Assembly: GCF_017814275.1 (NCBI RefSeq)
Contig: NZ_JAGIYQ010000002.1
Location: 124,001 to 188,000 of the forward strand
Reading direction: 5' to 3'
Source: Gottfriedia endophytica
GTDB taxonomy: Bacteria; Bacillota; Bacilli; Bacillales; Bacillaceae_G
Length of the DNA: 64,000 nt
A model generated the notes under the pieces. The model was not told the origin of the DNA, did not search any database, and saw only the letters and a program-made list of their open reading frames with translations. The position numbers and the translations under genes were made by a program. Below are positions 55,580 to 64,000 of the stretch, piece after piece. Position 1 is the first letter of the stretch. Every line of letters starts with the position of its first letter.

Positions 55580-56513
55580 GCTCCTCTACTCCTTCAACTA
55601 ATCTTGGTCCTGGTCTAGAAGTCGTATCTGAATTAACATCATACACACGTTTGTTTTGAACAGCTTTAATTGTTCCCCAATTTTGTCTAGCTACTATTTT
55701 TTTCGGTAAATCTTTTTCGTAATATCCGTAAGTTGTGATAATTACATCTGGATTTGCTTTAATGACTGCTTCTTCACTATATTGAATCCAACCTTTTTGA
55801 TTACTTGCAATATTTTTTGCACCAATCTTGTTAAGCATTTCGTTTATGAACGTACCATTTCCAGGTGTATAAATTTGAGGAGGTCCTGATACTTCAACAT
55901 ACACTGAAGGATGTACTTTACTTTTTGCTACTTTATCTTGAACTTTCTTTAAATTGGTTTTCATTTTATTAATAACAGAATTTGCCTCTTTGACTTTACC
56001 TGTTACTTTTCCGATATCTAAAATAGTACCATAAACACTATCAAATGTTTCTGCATCTTTCACAACATATACTGGAATACGGGCATCTTTCAATTGCTTA
56101 AATGCGTCACCAGCTGTTGCTAAACTAGATTGATGAGCTAAAACTAAATCAGGCTTTAATGAAATGATTTTCTCAACGTTAAATGTCATGTTTTTTCCAC
56201 TAACTTTAGCAATTTTACTTACACTCGTTGGATAGTTATCATAGTCTGTAACACCTACAACATCTTTCCCCTTATTAAGTGCAAAAAGAATTTCTGTATT
56301 ACTTGGCATTAGAGATACAATTCGTTTTGGTTCTTTTTTGATCGTGAATTTGCTTTTTGTAGCATCCGTTACTGTTACTGGAAATGCAGCTTGTTGAGTC
56401 GTCGTAGTTTTCTTTCCATTACTAGCCTTCCCAACATGAAAACTGCTACATGCTACTACAAATACTACTAATAAAGAAATAAGACTAAATAAGAGCTTTT
56501 TAGAACCTTTCAT
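55545..56513 (-). CDS. btuF: Cobalamin-binding lipoprotein BtuF
   Basis: 322 residues from the ATG at 56513 (AAGGAGG 7 bases upstream). A lipoprotein signal with VVACSS (Cys21-22 region) is followed by a helical-backbone binding protein of the BtuF/FecB type: PKRIVSLMPSNTEILFAL, DYDNYPTSV, KPDLVLAHQS. In B. subtilis the equivalent is YvrC. First gene behind the riboswitch. Confidence 0.9.
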   Translation of the reverse strand: MKGSKKLLFSLISLLVVFVVACSSFHVGKASNGKKTTTTQQAAFPVTVTDATKSKFTIKKEPKRIVSLMPSNTEILFALNKGKDVVGVTDYDNYPTSVSKIAKVSGKNMTFNVEKIISLKPDLVLAHQSSLATAGDAFKQLKDARIPVYVVKDAETFDSVYGTILDIGKVTGKVKEANSVINKMKTNLKKVQDKVAKSKVHPSVYVEVSGPPQIYTPGNGTFINEMLNKIGAKNIASNQKGWIQYSEEAVIKANPDVIITTYGYYEKDLPKKIVARQNWGTIKAVQNKRVYDVNSDTTSRPGPRLVEGVEELAKAIYPELYK

Positions 56514-56546
56514 TTTCTTTCCTCCTTGAAATGTCCGGAAGAGCAT

Positions 56547-56616
56547 GAAAAAAGTTGCCAGAATTATGAATAGCAATCTACTTTTTAAGGAGAGTGCTAG
56601 ACAAATAGGCAACTAG
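56547..56616 (-). terminator. Candidate expression-platform terminator of the cobalamin riboswitch
   Basis: The minus strand has AGTTGCC, about 50 bases, then GGCAACTTTTTT: a 7-bp stem ending in a U-run between aptamer and btuF. The loop is long, so I am not sure of its fold. Confidence 0.45.
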
Positions 56617-56699
56617 TTGAAACAACAATAAAAATATACACATCGAAAAGTATGTACTTGCTGCTCCTAATTCTTACTCCCCGAAGAATTGAAAACATG

Positions 56700-56835
56700 A
56701 TAAAAAGGCAGGTCTACTGGCTTTGTTTCATCCTACTCCGACCTTCCCATTCTAAAAAGAATAGTGGTATTCCGTTTCGTCCACATTACAGTTGCGGGGA
56801 CAGCTTTGGTTTTACACCAAATTCCCTATTAAGTG
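56700..56835 (-). ncRNA. Cobalamin riboswitch
   Basis: The minus strand contains AGGGAATTTGGTG, then CTGTCCCCGCAACTGTAA (the conserved B12-box core), and ends with GCCAGTAGACCTGCC (56707-56721). The order is that of the AdoCbl aptamer. It controls btuFCD and the adenosyltransferase. Confidence 0.94.
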
Positions 56836-56946
56836 TATTACACACCTTTTATATCGTATTTTATTACTTTTATCGTAAAATAATTTTGGAAAAATTACAA
56901 TTATTTTTTCGAAAATTCTTTATTATTTATTTTTTTGTTACTCTTT

Positions 56947-57176
56947 TTCCGAAAATTTTGTTGCTATTTAAGATTGTGATAAGTTGATTTCCACTCCAGG
57001 TTGCTCGCTTTCCTTGGGGCGGGCGGTGAGCCTCCTCGTCGCTATCGCTCCTGTGGGGTCTCACCTGTCCCGCTGCTCCCATAGGAGTCTCGCACCTTCC
57101 GTTCCAATCAACTTAATTATCAACTGTTTGTTTTAACAAAATCTTTTTAAAAACAACATACTTATAGAATAGAGCT
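56947..57176 (+). repeat. Family A palindromic repeat, copy 13
   Basis: Subfamily III (GGTGAG/CTCACC), from GAAAATTTTGTTGC to AGAATAGAGC. CTCCTGTGGG pairs with CCCATAGGAG with one wobble. It lies between the cobalamin leader and resE, close to the resE stop. Confidence 0.85.
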
Positions 57177-57197
57177 TTTGTTTAATATGAAACAAGA

Positions 57198-58973
57198 TTA
57201 CTCAACATTATTTTTAAAAACAATCAAATCATTAGGAAATTTAGCAGTAAATGTCGTACCTTGTCCTACTTCACTCGTTACTGTTATTTTCCCTCCATGG
57301 GCATAAACGATATTTTTAACGATCGATAGTCCAAGCCCTGTTCCACTTCTGCCCCTCGTTCTAGCTTTATCTACCTTATAAAAACGGTCAAAAAGGAACG
57401 GAATCTCCTCTTTTGCAATTCCTACTCCTGAGTCAGACACTTCAATAAAAGTTGAGTCTTCTGTTTGATAAAACTTTACTATGATTAAGCCATTTTCTTT
57501 TGAATGCCTTATTGCATTATCAATTAAGTTCGTAAGTACTTGCTCAATTCGATCAACATCAACAAGAAGATGTTGATTATAGACTTTACCAATCTCTCCG
57601 AATATTTCAATGTCTTTATCATGCTGTAAATTTTTGAATTTGCGTATAATACGTTCTAAATATGGAATGATATCTACTTCTTGACAATTTAATTCAGTAA
57701 ATCCACTTTCCATTCTTGCTAAATCTAATAAGTCATTAACTAACCGTCCCATACGTAACGATTCATCATGAATAATTTGTGACAACTCTTGCATTTCTTC
57801 TATTGAATCTGCAACTCCATCAACGATTGCTTCACTGTACCCTTGAAGCATTGAAATTGGTGTACGTAATTCATGCGAAACGTTTGCAATAAAATCTTTC
57901 CTCATTTTTTCAAGACGATACTGTTCTGTTACATCTCGAATTACTGCTACTGCTCCGCGAATCTTAGTTTGGTTATATAATGGTGACATTAATATTTGCC
58001 AATTACTTTGATCCAAATTGACTTCCATGAATTGTTTCTTCTCAGTTTCTACTACTAATTTGAATAAATCGTGTAATTCTTCCGTTAATGTTAACTCTGT
58101 AATATGACTATTTTTTTCATTATATAAATTACGCAGAAATCTTACAGCCTGAGCGTTTGTTGTCCCAATATTACCTTCATGATCTAAACTAATTACTCCA
58201 TCCACCATACTAGAAATAATATTTGTTACGGTTTCTTTCTCTTGAGTTAATGCATTGATATTAAAGTTTAGTTGCCTGCTCATCTGATTAAAAGAATGCG
58301 CTAATTCTCCTATTTCGTCCATTGTTTGAATCGGCACCTTCATATCAAATTTACCTTTCATCATTCCACTTACAACTTCTCTCATTTTACGAAGAGGTGC
58401 AGTAATTTTGGATGAAAGGAAAAACGAGAAAAATGTTGTTAAAATAAATCCAATCGAAGCAGCTAGAAGAACAAAATTAGTTGTTTGATGAATCATAAGT
58501 TTGACTGGTTCTAATGTCTGGTAAATGTAAACTGATCCATTTTTTTGATCATTTTTTATTGGGATTCCAACCACTATACTTTCTTGATTTTTAAACATCA
58601 AACGTTTGCTTACATTTTTTTTATCATATATAGCATCATTTAAAATTTCGTCTTTTTTTATCAGATTAAATGGGATCTCTTGAAGTCCCTTTCGATCAGA
58701 AGAGTACCAAGCATTTTGTCCATCAGTTGAAATACATACTTGCGCATAGCGACTTACAATATTATTAACTAAATATTCAACATCTGATTGTGGTTTATTT
58801 TCTTCTATTATATGAGAGATTTTTATTGCATTGTCTGTCATATTTTGTACTTGAAGTTCAATATAAAATTTTTCAAAGAAGCCAATTAATACAAATGTTA
58901 AAAATGATAAAACAAGTGAGACTAACAAGATAATTGTTAGCCAAAGTTTTCCAACTAAACTTCTTAGTATCAT
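57198..58973 (-). CDS. resE: Respiration sensor histidine kinase ResE
   Basis: 591 residues. A membrane segment at about 9-32, an extracytoplasmic region to about 165, a second segment at 166-188, a HAMP domain, a PAS domain (about 250-350), HisKA with His367 (NVSHELRTP) and an ATPase domain with NLIDNAIRHS and DSGVGI...GTGLGLSI. With ResD it senses oxygen limitation/nitric oxide and drives respiratory genes. It begins within the last base of the resD stop, so translationally coupled. Confidence 0.93.
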   Translation of the reverse strand: MILRSLVGKLWLTIILLVSLVLSFLTFVLIGFFEKFYIELQVQNMTDNAIKISHIIEENKPQSDVEYLVNNIVSRYAQVCISTDGQNAWYSSDRKGLQEIPFNLIKKDEILNDAIYDKKNVSKRLMFKNQESIVVGIPIKNDQKNGSVYIYQTLEPVKLMIHQTTNFVLLAASIGFILTTFFSFFLSSKITAPLRKMREVVSGMMKGKFDMKVPIQTMDEIGELAHSFNQMSRQLNFNINALTQEKETVTNIISSMVDGVISLDHEGNIGTTNAQAVRFLRNLYNEKNSHITELTLTEELHDLFKLVVETEKKQFMEVNLDQSNWQILMSPLYNQTKIRGAVAVIRDVTEQYRLEKMRKDFIANVSHELRTPISMLQGYSEAIVDGVADSIEEMQELSQIIHDESLRMGRLVNDLLDLARMESGFTELNCQEVDIIPYLERIIRKFKNLQHDKDIEIFGEIGKVYNQHLLVDVDRIEQVLTNLIDNAIRHSKENGLIIVKFYQTEDSTFIEVSDSGVGIAKEEIPFLFDRFYKVDKARTRGRSGTGLGLSIVKNIVYAHGGKITVTSEVGQGTTFTAKFPNDLIVFKNNVE

Positions 58974-59692
58974 TAATTTTGACCTACTTCAAATTTATAT
59001 CCTACTCCCCATACTGTTACAATCATTTTTGCGGCTTCTTCAGAACTTTTACTTATTTTCTCACGTAATCTTTTTACATGTGTATCAACCGTTCTCAAGT
59101 CTCCAAAATAATCATATTGCCAAACAGATTTCAAAAGTGTCTCTCTGTCAAAAACTTTGTCTGGAGATTTTGCCAAAAATAATAACAATTCATATTCTTT
59201 TGGAGTTAAGCTAATTTCTTCACGATTTACAATCACACGATGTGCATCATTATCGATTACTAAATGAGGAAAAACAACAACATCTTTTGCTGTTGTAGAG
59301 TCAACAGTAAATAACGGAATTGTAGAAGAACGTCTTAGTAATGCCTTAACACGTAACACTACTTCACGGGGACTAAAAGGTTTAATGATATAGTCATCTG
59401 TTCCAACCTCAAATCCTTGTACACGGTTTGATTCTTCACCCTTCGCAGTAAGCATAATGATTGGGGTAGTCTTTTGTTTTCTTAATTCACGACAAACCTC
59501 AAGCCCATCTAAACCAGGCATCATTAAATCTAATAAGATTAATGAATAATCGTTATTCAAAGATAGCTCAAGTGCCTCTTCTCCATTACTTGCCTCATCA
59601 ATCATATAATTTTCACGCTCAAGATACATTCTCAGTAATCTTCTTATGCGGTCTTCATCATCAACTATCAATATTTTTATATCTTGTGCCAT
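58973..59692 (-). CDS. resD: Respiration response regulator ResD
   Basis: 239 residues. The receiver has Asp55 (LILLDLMMPGLDG) with the acidic pair at 11-12 and lysine in IIKPFSP; the OmpR winged helix (about 140-235) ends TVWGVGYKFEVGQN. In contrast to the regulator at 44146, all phosphorylation residues are intact. In B. subtilis resDE also have their own promoter inside resC; here a 400-bp gap with repeat and terminator separates them from resC. Confidence 0.94.
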   Translation of the reverse strand: MAQDIKILIVDDEDRIRRLLRMYLERENYMIDEASNGEEALELSLNNDYSLILLDLMMPGLDGLEVCRELRKQKTTPIIMLTAKGEESNRVQGFEVGTDDYIIKPFSPREVVLRVKALLRRSSTIPLFTVDSTTAKDVVVFPHLVIDNDAHRVIVNREEISLTPKEYELLLFLAKSPDKVFDRETLLKSVWQYDYFGDLRTVDTHVKRLREKISKSSEEAAKMIVTVWGVGYKFEVGQN

Positions 59693-59782
59693 CTTAACAA
59701 CCTCCTATAATTCTAATTTTAATTTTACCTAATAAAGGTAAAGCATTCTAGTCCAATCTGTGAACATTTTTACATAATTTAA

Positions 59783-60007
59783 GAATGTTTTCTTATACAT
59801 TGTTCCTATATTAGAATGTGTTAGTTGATTACAACTCCAGGTTGCTCCCTTTCCGTGGGGCGTGAGCTGAGCCTCCTCGTCGCATACACTCCTGGGGGGT
59901 CTCAGCCTTCACGCATCTCCCACAGAAGCCTGTCACCCTTCCGTTCCAATCAACTTCTCTCTTTTAAATTACAAAAGCTAAAAGCAACAGTCTTTAAAAA
60001 ATGAGCC
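59783..60007 (+). repeat. Family A palindromic repeat, copy 14 (hybrid), between resC and resD
   Basis: A subfamily I left end (TTAGAATGTGTTAGTTGATT) joined to a subfamily II right half (TCTCCCACAG...AAAGCTAAAAGC...ATGAGCC). Confidence 0.85.
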
Positions 60008-60047
60008 TATCAAGCAGAGCCTAATTTATATCTCAAAAATTTCAACG

Positions 60048-60082
60048 ATAAAAAGACAGTGCGAAAAAACACACTGTCTTTA
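60048..60082 (-). terminator. Terminator of resABC
   Basis: AAAGACAGTG and CACTGTCTTT form a 10-bp stem around an A-rich loop; U-tract on the minus strand, about 10 bases past the resC stop. It separates resABC from resDE. Confidence 0.8.
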
Positions 60083-60092
60083 AATTTAATCA

Positions 60093-61259
60093 TTATGCGT
60101 ATGAATGTAGTCCAGCAATGATTAGATTTACTGCAACTAAGTTAAACATGATAATTGCAAATCCAATAACAGCTAGCCATGCTGATTTTTCGCCTGTCCA
60201 ATTTCGATTAAATCGTAAATGTAAGTAGGCAGCATAGAATAACCATGTAATAAGCGCCCAATCCTCTTTCGGGTCCCAGCTCCAAAATTTAGTCCATGCA
60301 ATTTGAGCCCAAATCATCGCAAAAATTAATCCACCAAGCGTAAATACTGGGAAACCAATTGCAACAGATCGATAGCCAATTTCATCCATTAAGTCATCAT
60401 CAACTTTTTGAACGAAAGGTTGTAAAAACGCACCAATTCTCTTTCTAATGATTAATCGGATTAATCCATATAAAACAGCACCAGCAAAAATTGACCAAAT
60501 AACAGAATTTAATTTTTTTGCATTTATAACGGCAGGAACTTCGAAAGGTGCTTCAAGTTTATCTTTTGTCAATAATTCACCTTTGTGTGGTGCAACTAAT
60601 GATGGTAAATTATAAACTGCTTTTTGTTCCATACCGTTTTTATCAATCCATTTATAATCTGCCTCATAGCCACTAACGCTAAATGCAGTTGAAATAATGA
60701 CAAATCCAATAACTGTTACAAGAAAATATAAAACAGCTTCTAACCAAAATGTTTTTTTATTACTAACCTTTTGATCAATATTTTTGATTAAATAAATTAA
60801 TCCAACAATAAAACTAACTGCAAGAATAGCTTCTCCTAATGCTGCCGTTGTTACATGAATCTGTAACCAGTAGCTTTTTAAAGAAGGTACAAGTGGCTTA
60901 ATTTCACGCGGGAACACACTAGCATAAGCAATAATAATAATTGCAATCGGAAGTGCAAATAAGCCCAAAATATTTAATCGATAGATAAAGTAGATTAGTA
61001 TGAATGCACCAATAATCATCATTCCAAAAAATGTTACAAATTCGAACATGTTATTTACTGGTGCTTGTCCTGCAGCAATCCATCTAGTTACAAAATATCC
61101 AACATTTGATATAAAACCAATGATTGTTATTGTAATACCAATCATAGCTGATTTATTTTTTCCTTCTTTTTGACTCTTTATTGCACCACCGAAAAAGAAT
61201 GTTGCTATTAAATATGTAATAAATGAAAAGAATAAAAGATTACTACTAATTTGATACAT
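60093..61259 (-). CDS. resC: Cytochrome c biogenesis protein ResC (CcsA/CcsB type)
   Basis: 388 residues with about eight membrane helices and the heme-handling tryptophan-rich motif [14 protein letters not shown]. It exports and presents heme with ResB to apocytochrome c outside the membrane (system II). It overlaps the resB end by 14 bases. It ends at a terminator rather than continuing to resD. Confidence 0.93.
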   Translation of the reverse strand: MYQISSNLLFFSFITYLIATFFFGGAIKSQKEGKNKSAMIGITITIIGFISNVGYFVTRWIAAGQAPVNNMFEFVTFFGMMIIGAFILIYFIYRLNILGLFALPIAIIIIAYASVFPREIKPLVPSLKSYWLQIHVTTAALGEAILAVSFIVGLIYLIKNIDQKVSNKKTFWLEAVLYFLVTVIGFVIISTAFSVSGYEADYKWIDKNGMEQKAVYNLPSLVAPHKGELLTKDKLEAPFEVPAVINAKKLNSVIWSIFAGAVLYGLIRLIIRKRIGAFLQPFVQKVDDDLMDEIGYRSVAIGFPVFTLGGLIFAMIWAQIAWTKFWSWDPKEDWALITWLFYAAYLHLRFNRNWTGEKSAWLAVIGFAIIMFNLVAVNLIIAGLHSYA

Positions 61260-62895
61260 GTTCTCCCCCCGTTTTTATACTATTTTTAGCAAGAACTTGA
61301 TCTTCGGGCATTAATATATCTGTATCGTTAAAGATTTTCTTTAGTTCTTGTTTAAATCCATAATAATTTTTATTTGTAAAACCAGCTACCCATATTTCCC
61401 CATTTTGACGCTGAATCCAAATTCTTCTATGATACCAATACATCCCTTGAATTAAACCAATCATAAAGATTGCCCCGCCAATACTTAGTACCCATAACGT
61501 ATAGTCTTTATTAACAGATAATCCAGTCGAATTTTTTGTTTCTAGACCAGCAAAGGCCATTTTGTATTTATTCTGACCATTCGGTTCAATATTCTGTTTA
61601 ATCGCAACAAAAGCAACTTCCCCTTGTGGTGTTTCAGGTGTTGTCATTTTAAAAACGAAGGCTGGATTATTCGGATTTTTAGTTCTTGTATCAGGCTCTC
61701 CTGCTTTATTAAAATAAAAATCAGGAAAATAGCTTTTCAATTCTATTTTATAGCCTGGTTTTATTTGATAGATTGCTTTTGGATTTAATAAATCCACTTT
61801 AATCGGACCAAATAGTTCACCAGTTTTTTTATTCATAAGGTCAAAAGAAAACGCCGTCATTTCATTCAAGCGATAATCAACTTGATATAATGAAATTCCA
61901 TTAAATTGTAGAGGCTCATTTACTTTAATACTGTAATCTTTTACTTTTTTAAGTTTTGGATCTACACCAGGTATTGGATTTCCTACTCTTTTATACAGAG
62001 TCACGTTAGCTTGATAATTTTTAGGTATTCGATCATTTCCAATTCGTTCGATTGATTTTCTAAAGATTTTATTTTCTGTTTTTACATCATAGGTTTCAAA
62101 AATAAATTTATGTAATTGAACATAATAGCTACCGTTTGATCCAGGGACTTCTTTAGTTTGCCCTTCTTGTACCCACATTGCCTTATCCATGTACATACCA
62201 GGCACATAACGTAGGAGAACTCCAAATAAAAAAATAATTAATCCTATGTGGTTAACATATGGGCCCCAACGGGAGAATCTACCTTTTTCTGCAAGTAAAT
62301 TACCATTTTCTTCTCTTACTTTATATTTCTTTTTTTCTAGTCTTTCTTTAACTACTTTTAGTTGCTCTTCTTCATTTGTAACAGAAGAAATGTTAAACAA
62401 CCGTTGTCTTTTTAAGAAGTTTGGATGTCTTGTAACTCTTTGATTTTTTAAAGCACGATAAAGAGGGATAATACGATCTAAACTACAGATTACAAGTGAA
62501 ACACCAATTGAAGAGATTAATAACATGAACCACCAAGATTGAAATGTGTTGTCTAATCCAAGCCAATCATAAATTTGTCCAAATATTCCATAATTATCTT
62601 TGTAAAAAGTATCCGGATTGGCAGTTGGTGGCAATAAGTCTCTCTGAGGAAAAATAGTACCTAAAGCTGAAGCTATTAATGTAATAAGAATAATAACAAT
62701 TGCAATTTTAACGGATGAAAAAAAGTTCCATATTTTGTCTATAATCGTTTTATTTTTTACGATTGAACGCCTTGCAGTACCTTCATATTTCATATCTAGT
62801 AAATTACTATTTTCATCTTGTGGTTTTCCACATGACTCACATATTACCGTTCCAATAGGGTTCATGTGCCCACATTCACATTTGAAATTTTCCAT
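61246..62895 (-). CDS. resB: Cytochrome c biogenesis protein ResB (Ccs1 type)
   Basis: 549 residues. The N-terminus carries a small zinc-ribbon pattern, CECG...CESCG (residues 5-22), also seen in B. subtilis ResB. Membrane helices lie at about 62-85, 120-140, 210-225 and near 470-490, with a large extracytoplasmic domain between the last two. It partners with ResC in heme delivery. AAGGGG precedes the ATG at 62895. Confidence 0.93.
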   Translation of the reverse strand: MENFKCECGHMNPIGTVICESCGKPQDENSNLLDMKYEGTARRSIVKNKTIIDKIWNFFSSVKIAIVIILITLIASALGTIFPQRDLLPPTANPDTFYKDNYGIFGQIYDWLGLDNTFQSWWFMLLISSIGVSLVICSLDRIIPLYRALKNQRVTRHPNFLKRQRLFNISSVTNEEEQLKVVKERLEKKKYKVREENGNLLAEKGRFSRWGPYVNHIGLIIFLFGVLLRYVPGMYMDKAMWVQEGQTKEVPGSNGSYYVQLHKFIFETYDVKTENKIFRKSIERIGNDRIPKNYQANVTLYKRVGNPIPGVDPKLKKVKDYSIKVNEPLQFNGISLYQVDYRLNEMTAFSFDLMNKKTGELFGPIKVDLLNPKAIYQIKPGYKIELKSYFPDFYFNKAGEPDTRTKNPNNPAFVFKMTTPETPQGEVAFVAIKQNIEPNGQNKYKMAFAGLETKNSTGLSVNKDYTLWVLSIGGAIFMIGLIQGMYWYHRRIWIQRQNGEIWVAGFTNKNYYGFKQELKKIFNDTDILMPEDQVLAKNSIKTGGEHVSN

Positions 62896-62914
62896 ATCGT
62901 TTCCCCTTAGTTCA

Positions 62915-63442
62915 CTAATTTGGTAATATTTCTTTTACGTATTCTCTAAAGTTCTCCTCTGTCATTTCACCAATTGCAATACGTTTAATTTTCCCATTTG
63001 GAGAAACGAAGAATGTTGTAGGTAAAGGACCAACTCCATACAAATCTATTAAATTTTGATCTTTATCTATTCCTACAGGGAATGTTAAACCATAGTCGGA
63101 AACAAATTTGCTTACTGCAAATGGAGATTCATTTGCATCTAATGCTAATAACTGAATCCCTTTATCTTTATATTCTTGATATACTTTATTGATAAAAGGC
63201 ATTTCATGCTTGCAAGGATCACACCATGAACCCCAAAAATTGATAACAACGCCTTTTCCCTTTTGATCTGATAAAGTATAAGTTTTCTTTGTATTTATAT
63301 CTTTCATTTCAAAATTAATAGCGTTATCATTAACTGCGATAACTTCATCTTTTTTGAAAAAATTTATGTAAAATGTATATCCTATCGCAGCAATCAAAAT
63401 CGCTAAAATTGCTGTACGGACTACTAATCTATTTTTTTTCAT
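62915..63442 (-). CDS. resA: Thiol-disulfide oxidoreductase ResA
   Basis: 175 residues from the ATG at 63442 (GGGAGGGG upstream; the longer frame contains that site). An N-terminal anchor (about 8-28) is followed by a TlpA/thioredoxin fold with the active site Cys74-Asp-Pro-Cys77 (GSWCDPCKHE) and the cis-proline region VGPLPTTFFV. It reduces the CxxCH cysteines of apocytochrome c outside the membrane so heme can be attached. First gene of resABC. Confidence 0.94.
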   Translation of the reverse strand: MKKNRLVVRTAILAILIAAIGYTFYINFFKKDEVIAVNDNAINFEMKDINTKKTYTLSDQKGKGVVINFWGSWCDPCKHEMPFINKVYQEYKDKGIQLLALDANESPFAVSKFVSDYGLTFPVGIDKDQNLIDLYGVGPLPTTFFVSPNGKIKRIAIGEMTEENFREYVKEILPN

Positions 63443-63660
63443 AAATTTCCCCTCCCATTGCATAATATAACATCAATTCCTATTCTTGGATAGAAATTTG
63501 ATATAGTTAAGAATAAAAAGAATATTCTGATTACAATTTGTGTTTAACGTAATTTAACTTTTCTATTAATGTATAAATGCTATTGATTTGTTACTTTGGA
63601 TACCCTTTCCTATTCAGAAAAATATTATATTCATAAGAAATGAAGTTCCTCTTCTTCTAA

Positions 63661-63903
63661 AGTATTTTAGTATGTGTAAGTTGATTTCCACTCCAGGATG
63701 CTCGCTTTCCTAGGGGCGTGAGCTGAGCCTCCTCGTCGCAATCGCTCCTGTGGGGTCTCAGCCTTCCCGCTATTCCCACAGGAGTCGAGCACCCTTCCGT
63801 TCCAATCAACTTCTGTCTTTTAATTTACAAAACCTAGAAGCAACAATCTTAAAAAAGACCCAAAATTAATAATCTCAAAAGCAATAATCTTTTAAAATAG
63901 AGA
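63661..63903 (+). repeat. Family A palindromic repeat, copy 15 (two right ends)
   Basis: The core is subfamily II. Its right end AAAACCTAGAAGCAACAATC is followed directly by a second right end of subfamily I type (AATTAATAATCTCAAAAGC then AATAATCTTTTAAAA). The left terminus is not recognisable; the sequence starts at about AGTATTTTAGTATG. It lies upstream of resA. Confidence 0.8.
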
Positions 63904-63904
63904 C

Positions 63905-64000
63905 ATCAATGCTAATAAAATTCTCACCATGACGTATGAATATAAGGAATTCATCCTATAATGATTGTCTTTTAAGTTGTTATTTTCAGGTAATCAAATA
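63905..64000 (+). repeat. Short repeat D, copy 2
   Basis: Nearly identical to 6828-6920 over about 85 bases (ATGCTAATAAAATTCTCACC ... TTATTTTCAGG), again right after a subfamily I right end of family A. It may continue beyond the window. Confidence 0.6.

Noticed and set aside
56652-56987. 111-codon plus-strand frame
   Set aside because: Antisense to the cobalamin riboswitch and into a repeat; no start signal.

Overview
This window is a chromosomal segment of a low-GC, endospore-forming member of the Bacillaceae. The evidence is spoIVA, a spoVIF-type gene, ypjB, the resABCDE and qcrABC respiratory genes, and gene order that closely follows the Bacillus subtilis ypj-qcr-ypi-aroB-cheR-ndk-hepT-menH-hepS-folE-hbs-spoIVA-yph-gpsA-der-ypf-cmk-gudB-ypb-fer region. 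I cannot name the species. The dense dispersed repeats and several losses relative to B. subtilis suggest a lineage outside the B. subtilis group. Almost all genes lie on the minus strand; the exceptions are the partial YitT gene at the left edge, ypzI, an asparaginase and fer.

Region by region. 1-3423: partial YitT membrane protein, YugP-type protease, YpjB and YpjA. 3852-8830: the menaquinol-cytochrome c reductase operon qcrABC with a near-consensus sigma-A promoter, then ypiF, ypiB and the TPR protein YpiA. 9272-20093: aroB alone (the rest of the aro/trp supra-operon is absent), cheR, ndk, a serine hydrolase, heptaprenyl diphosphate and menaquinone synthesis (hepT, menH, hepS), folE (mtrB is absent), hbs and spoIVA. 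20482-29111: yphF, yphE, spoVIF, gpsA, der, yphA, ypzI, the ribosomal S1 homologue, cmk, ypfB and a PilZ protein. 29343-43100: asparaginase, YpdA, glutamate dehydrogenase, mecB, a MerR regulator with a cobalamin-binding-like domain, a phosphoesterase-like protein with degraded active-site motifs, a CBS protein, ypbE, ypbD, recS, ypbB, fer, and ribU behind an FMN riboswitch. 43101-53002: a phosphotransferase, an atypical response regulator, a five-gene oligopeptide ABC transporter co-directional with an S-layer-homology protein, an AT-rich gap and a 47-residue peptide gene. 53123-56835: a cobalamin uptake and adenosylation operon behind a cobalamin riboswitch. 57198-63442: resABCDE, covering cytochrome c maturation and the respiration two-component system.

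The feature not explained by ordinary annotation is the repeat content. Fourteen copies of a ~220-bp imperfect palindrome (family A) sit in the larger gaps. They have terminal inverted repeats (GGCTGTTTTC...GAAAAGAGCC type), an internally deleted derivative, a reversed copy, a chimeric copy, and one compensatory base-pair change that separates subfamilies. A second family (B) keeps its flanks but carries a different, still self-complementary hairpin in each of six units. A related third element (C) and a short repeat (D) that twice follows a family A right end are also present. Several repeats occupy places where genes found in B. subtilis are missing.

Metabolically the window is coherent for an aerobic, menaquinone-using, motile spore former. 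hepS/hepT/menH make menaquinone, qcrABC and resABC build the cytochrome branch, resDE regulates respiration, and two riboswitches control vitamin uptake (riboflavin and B12).
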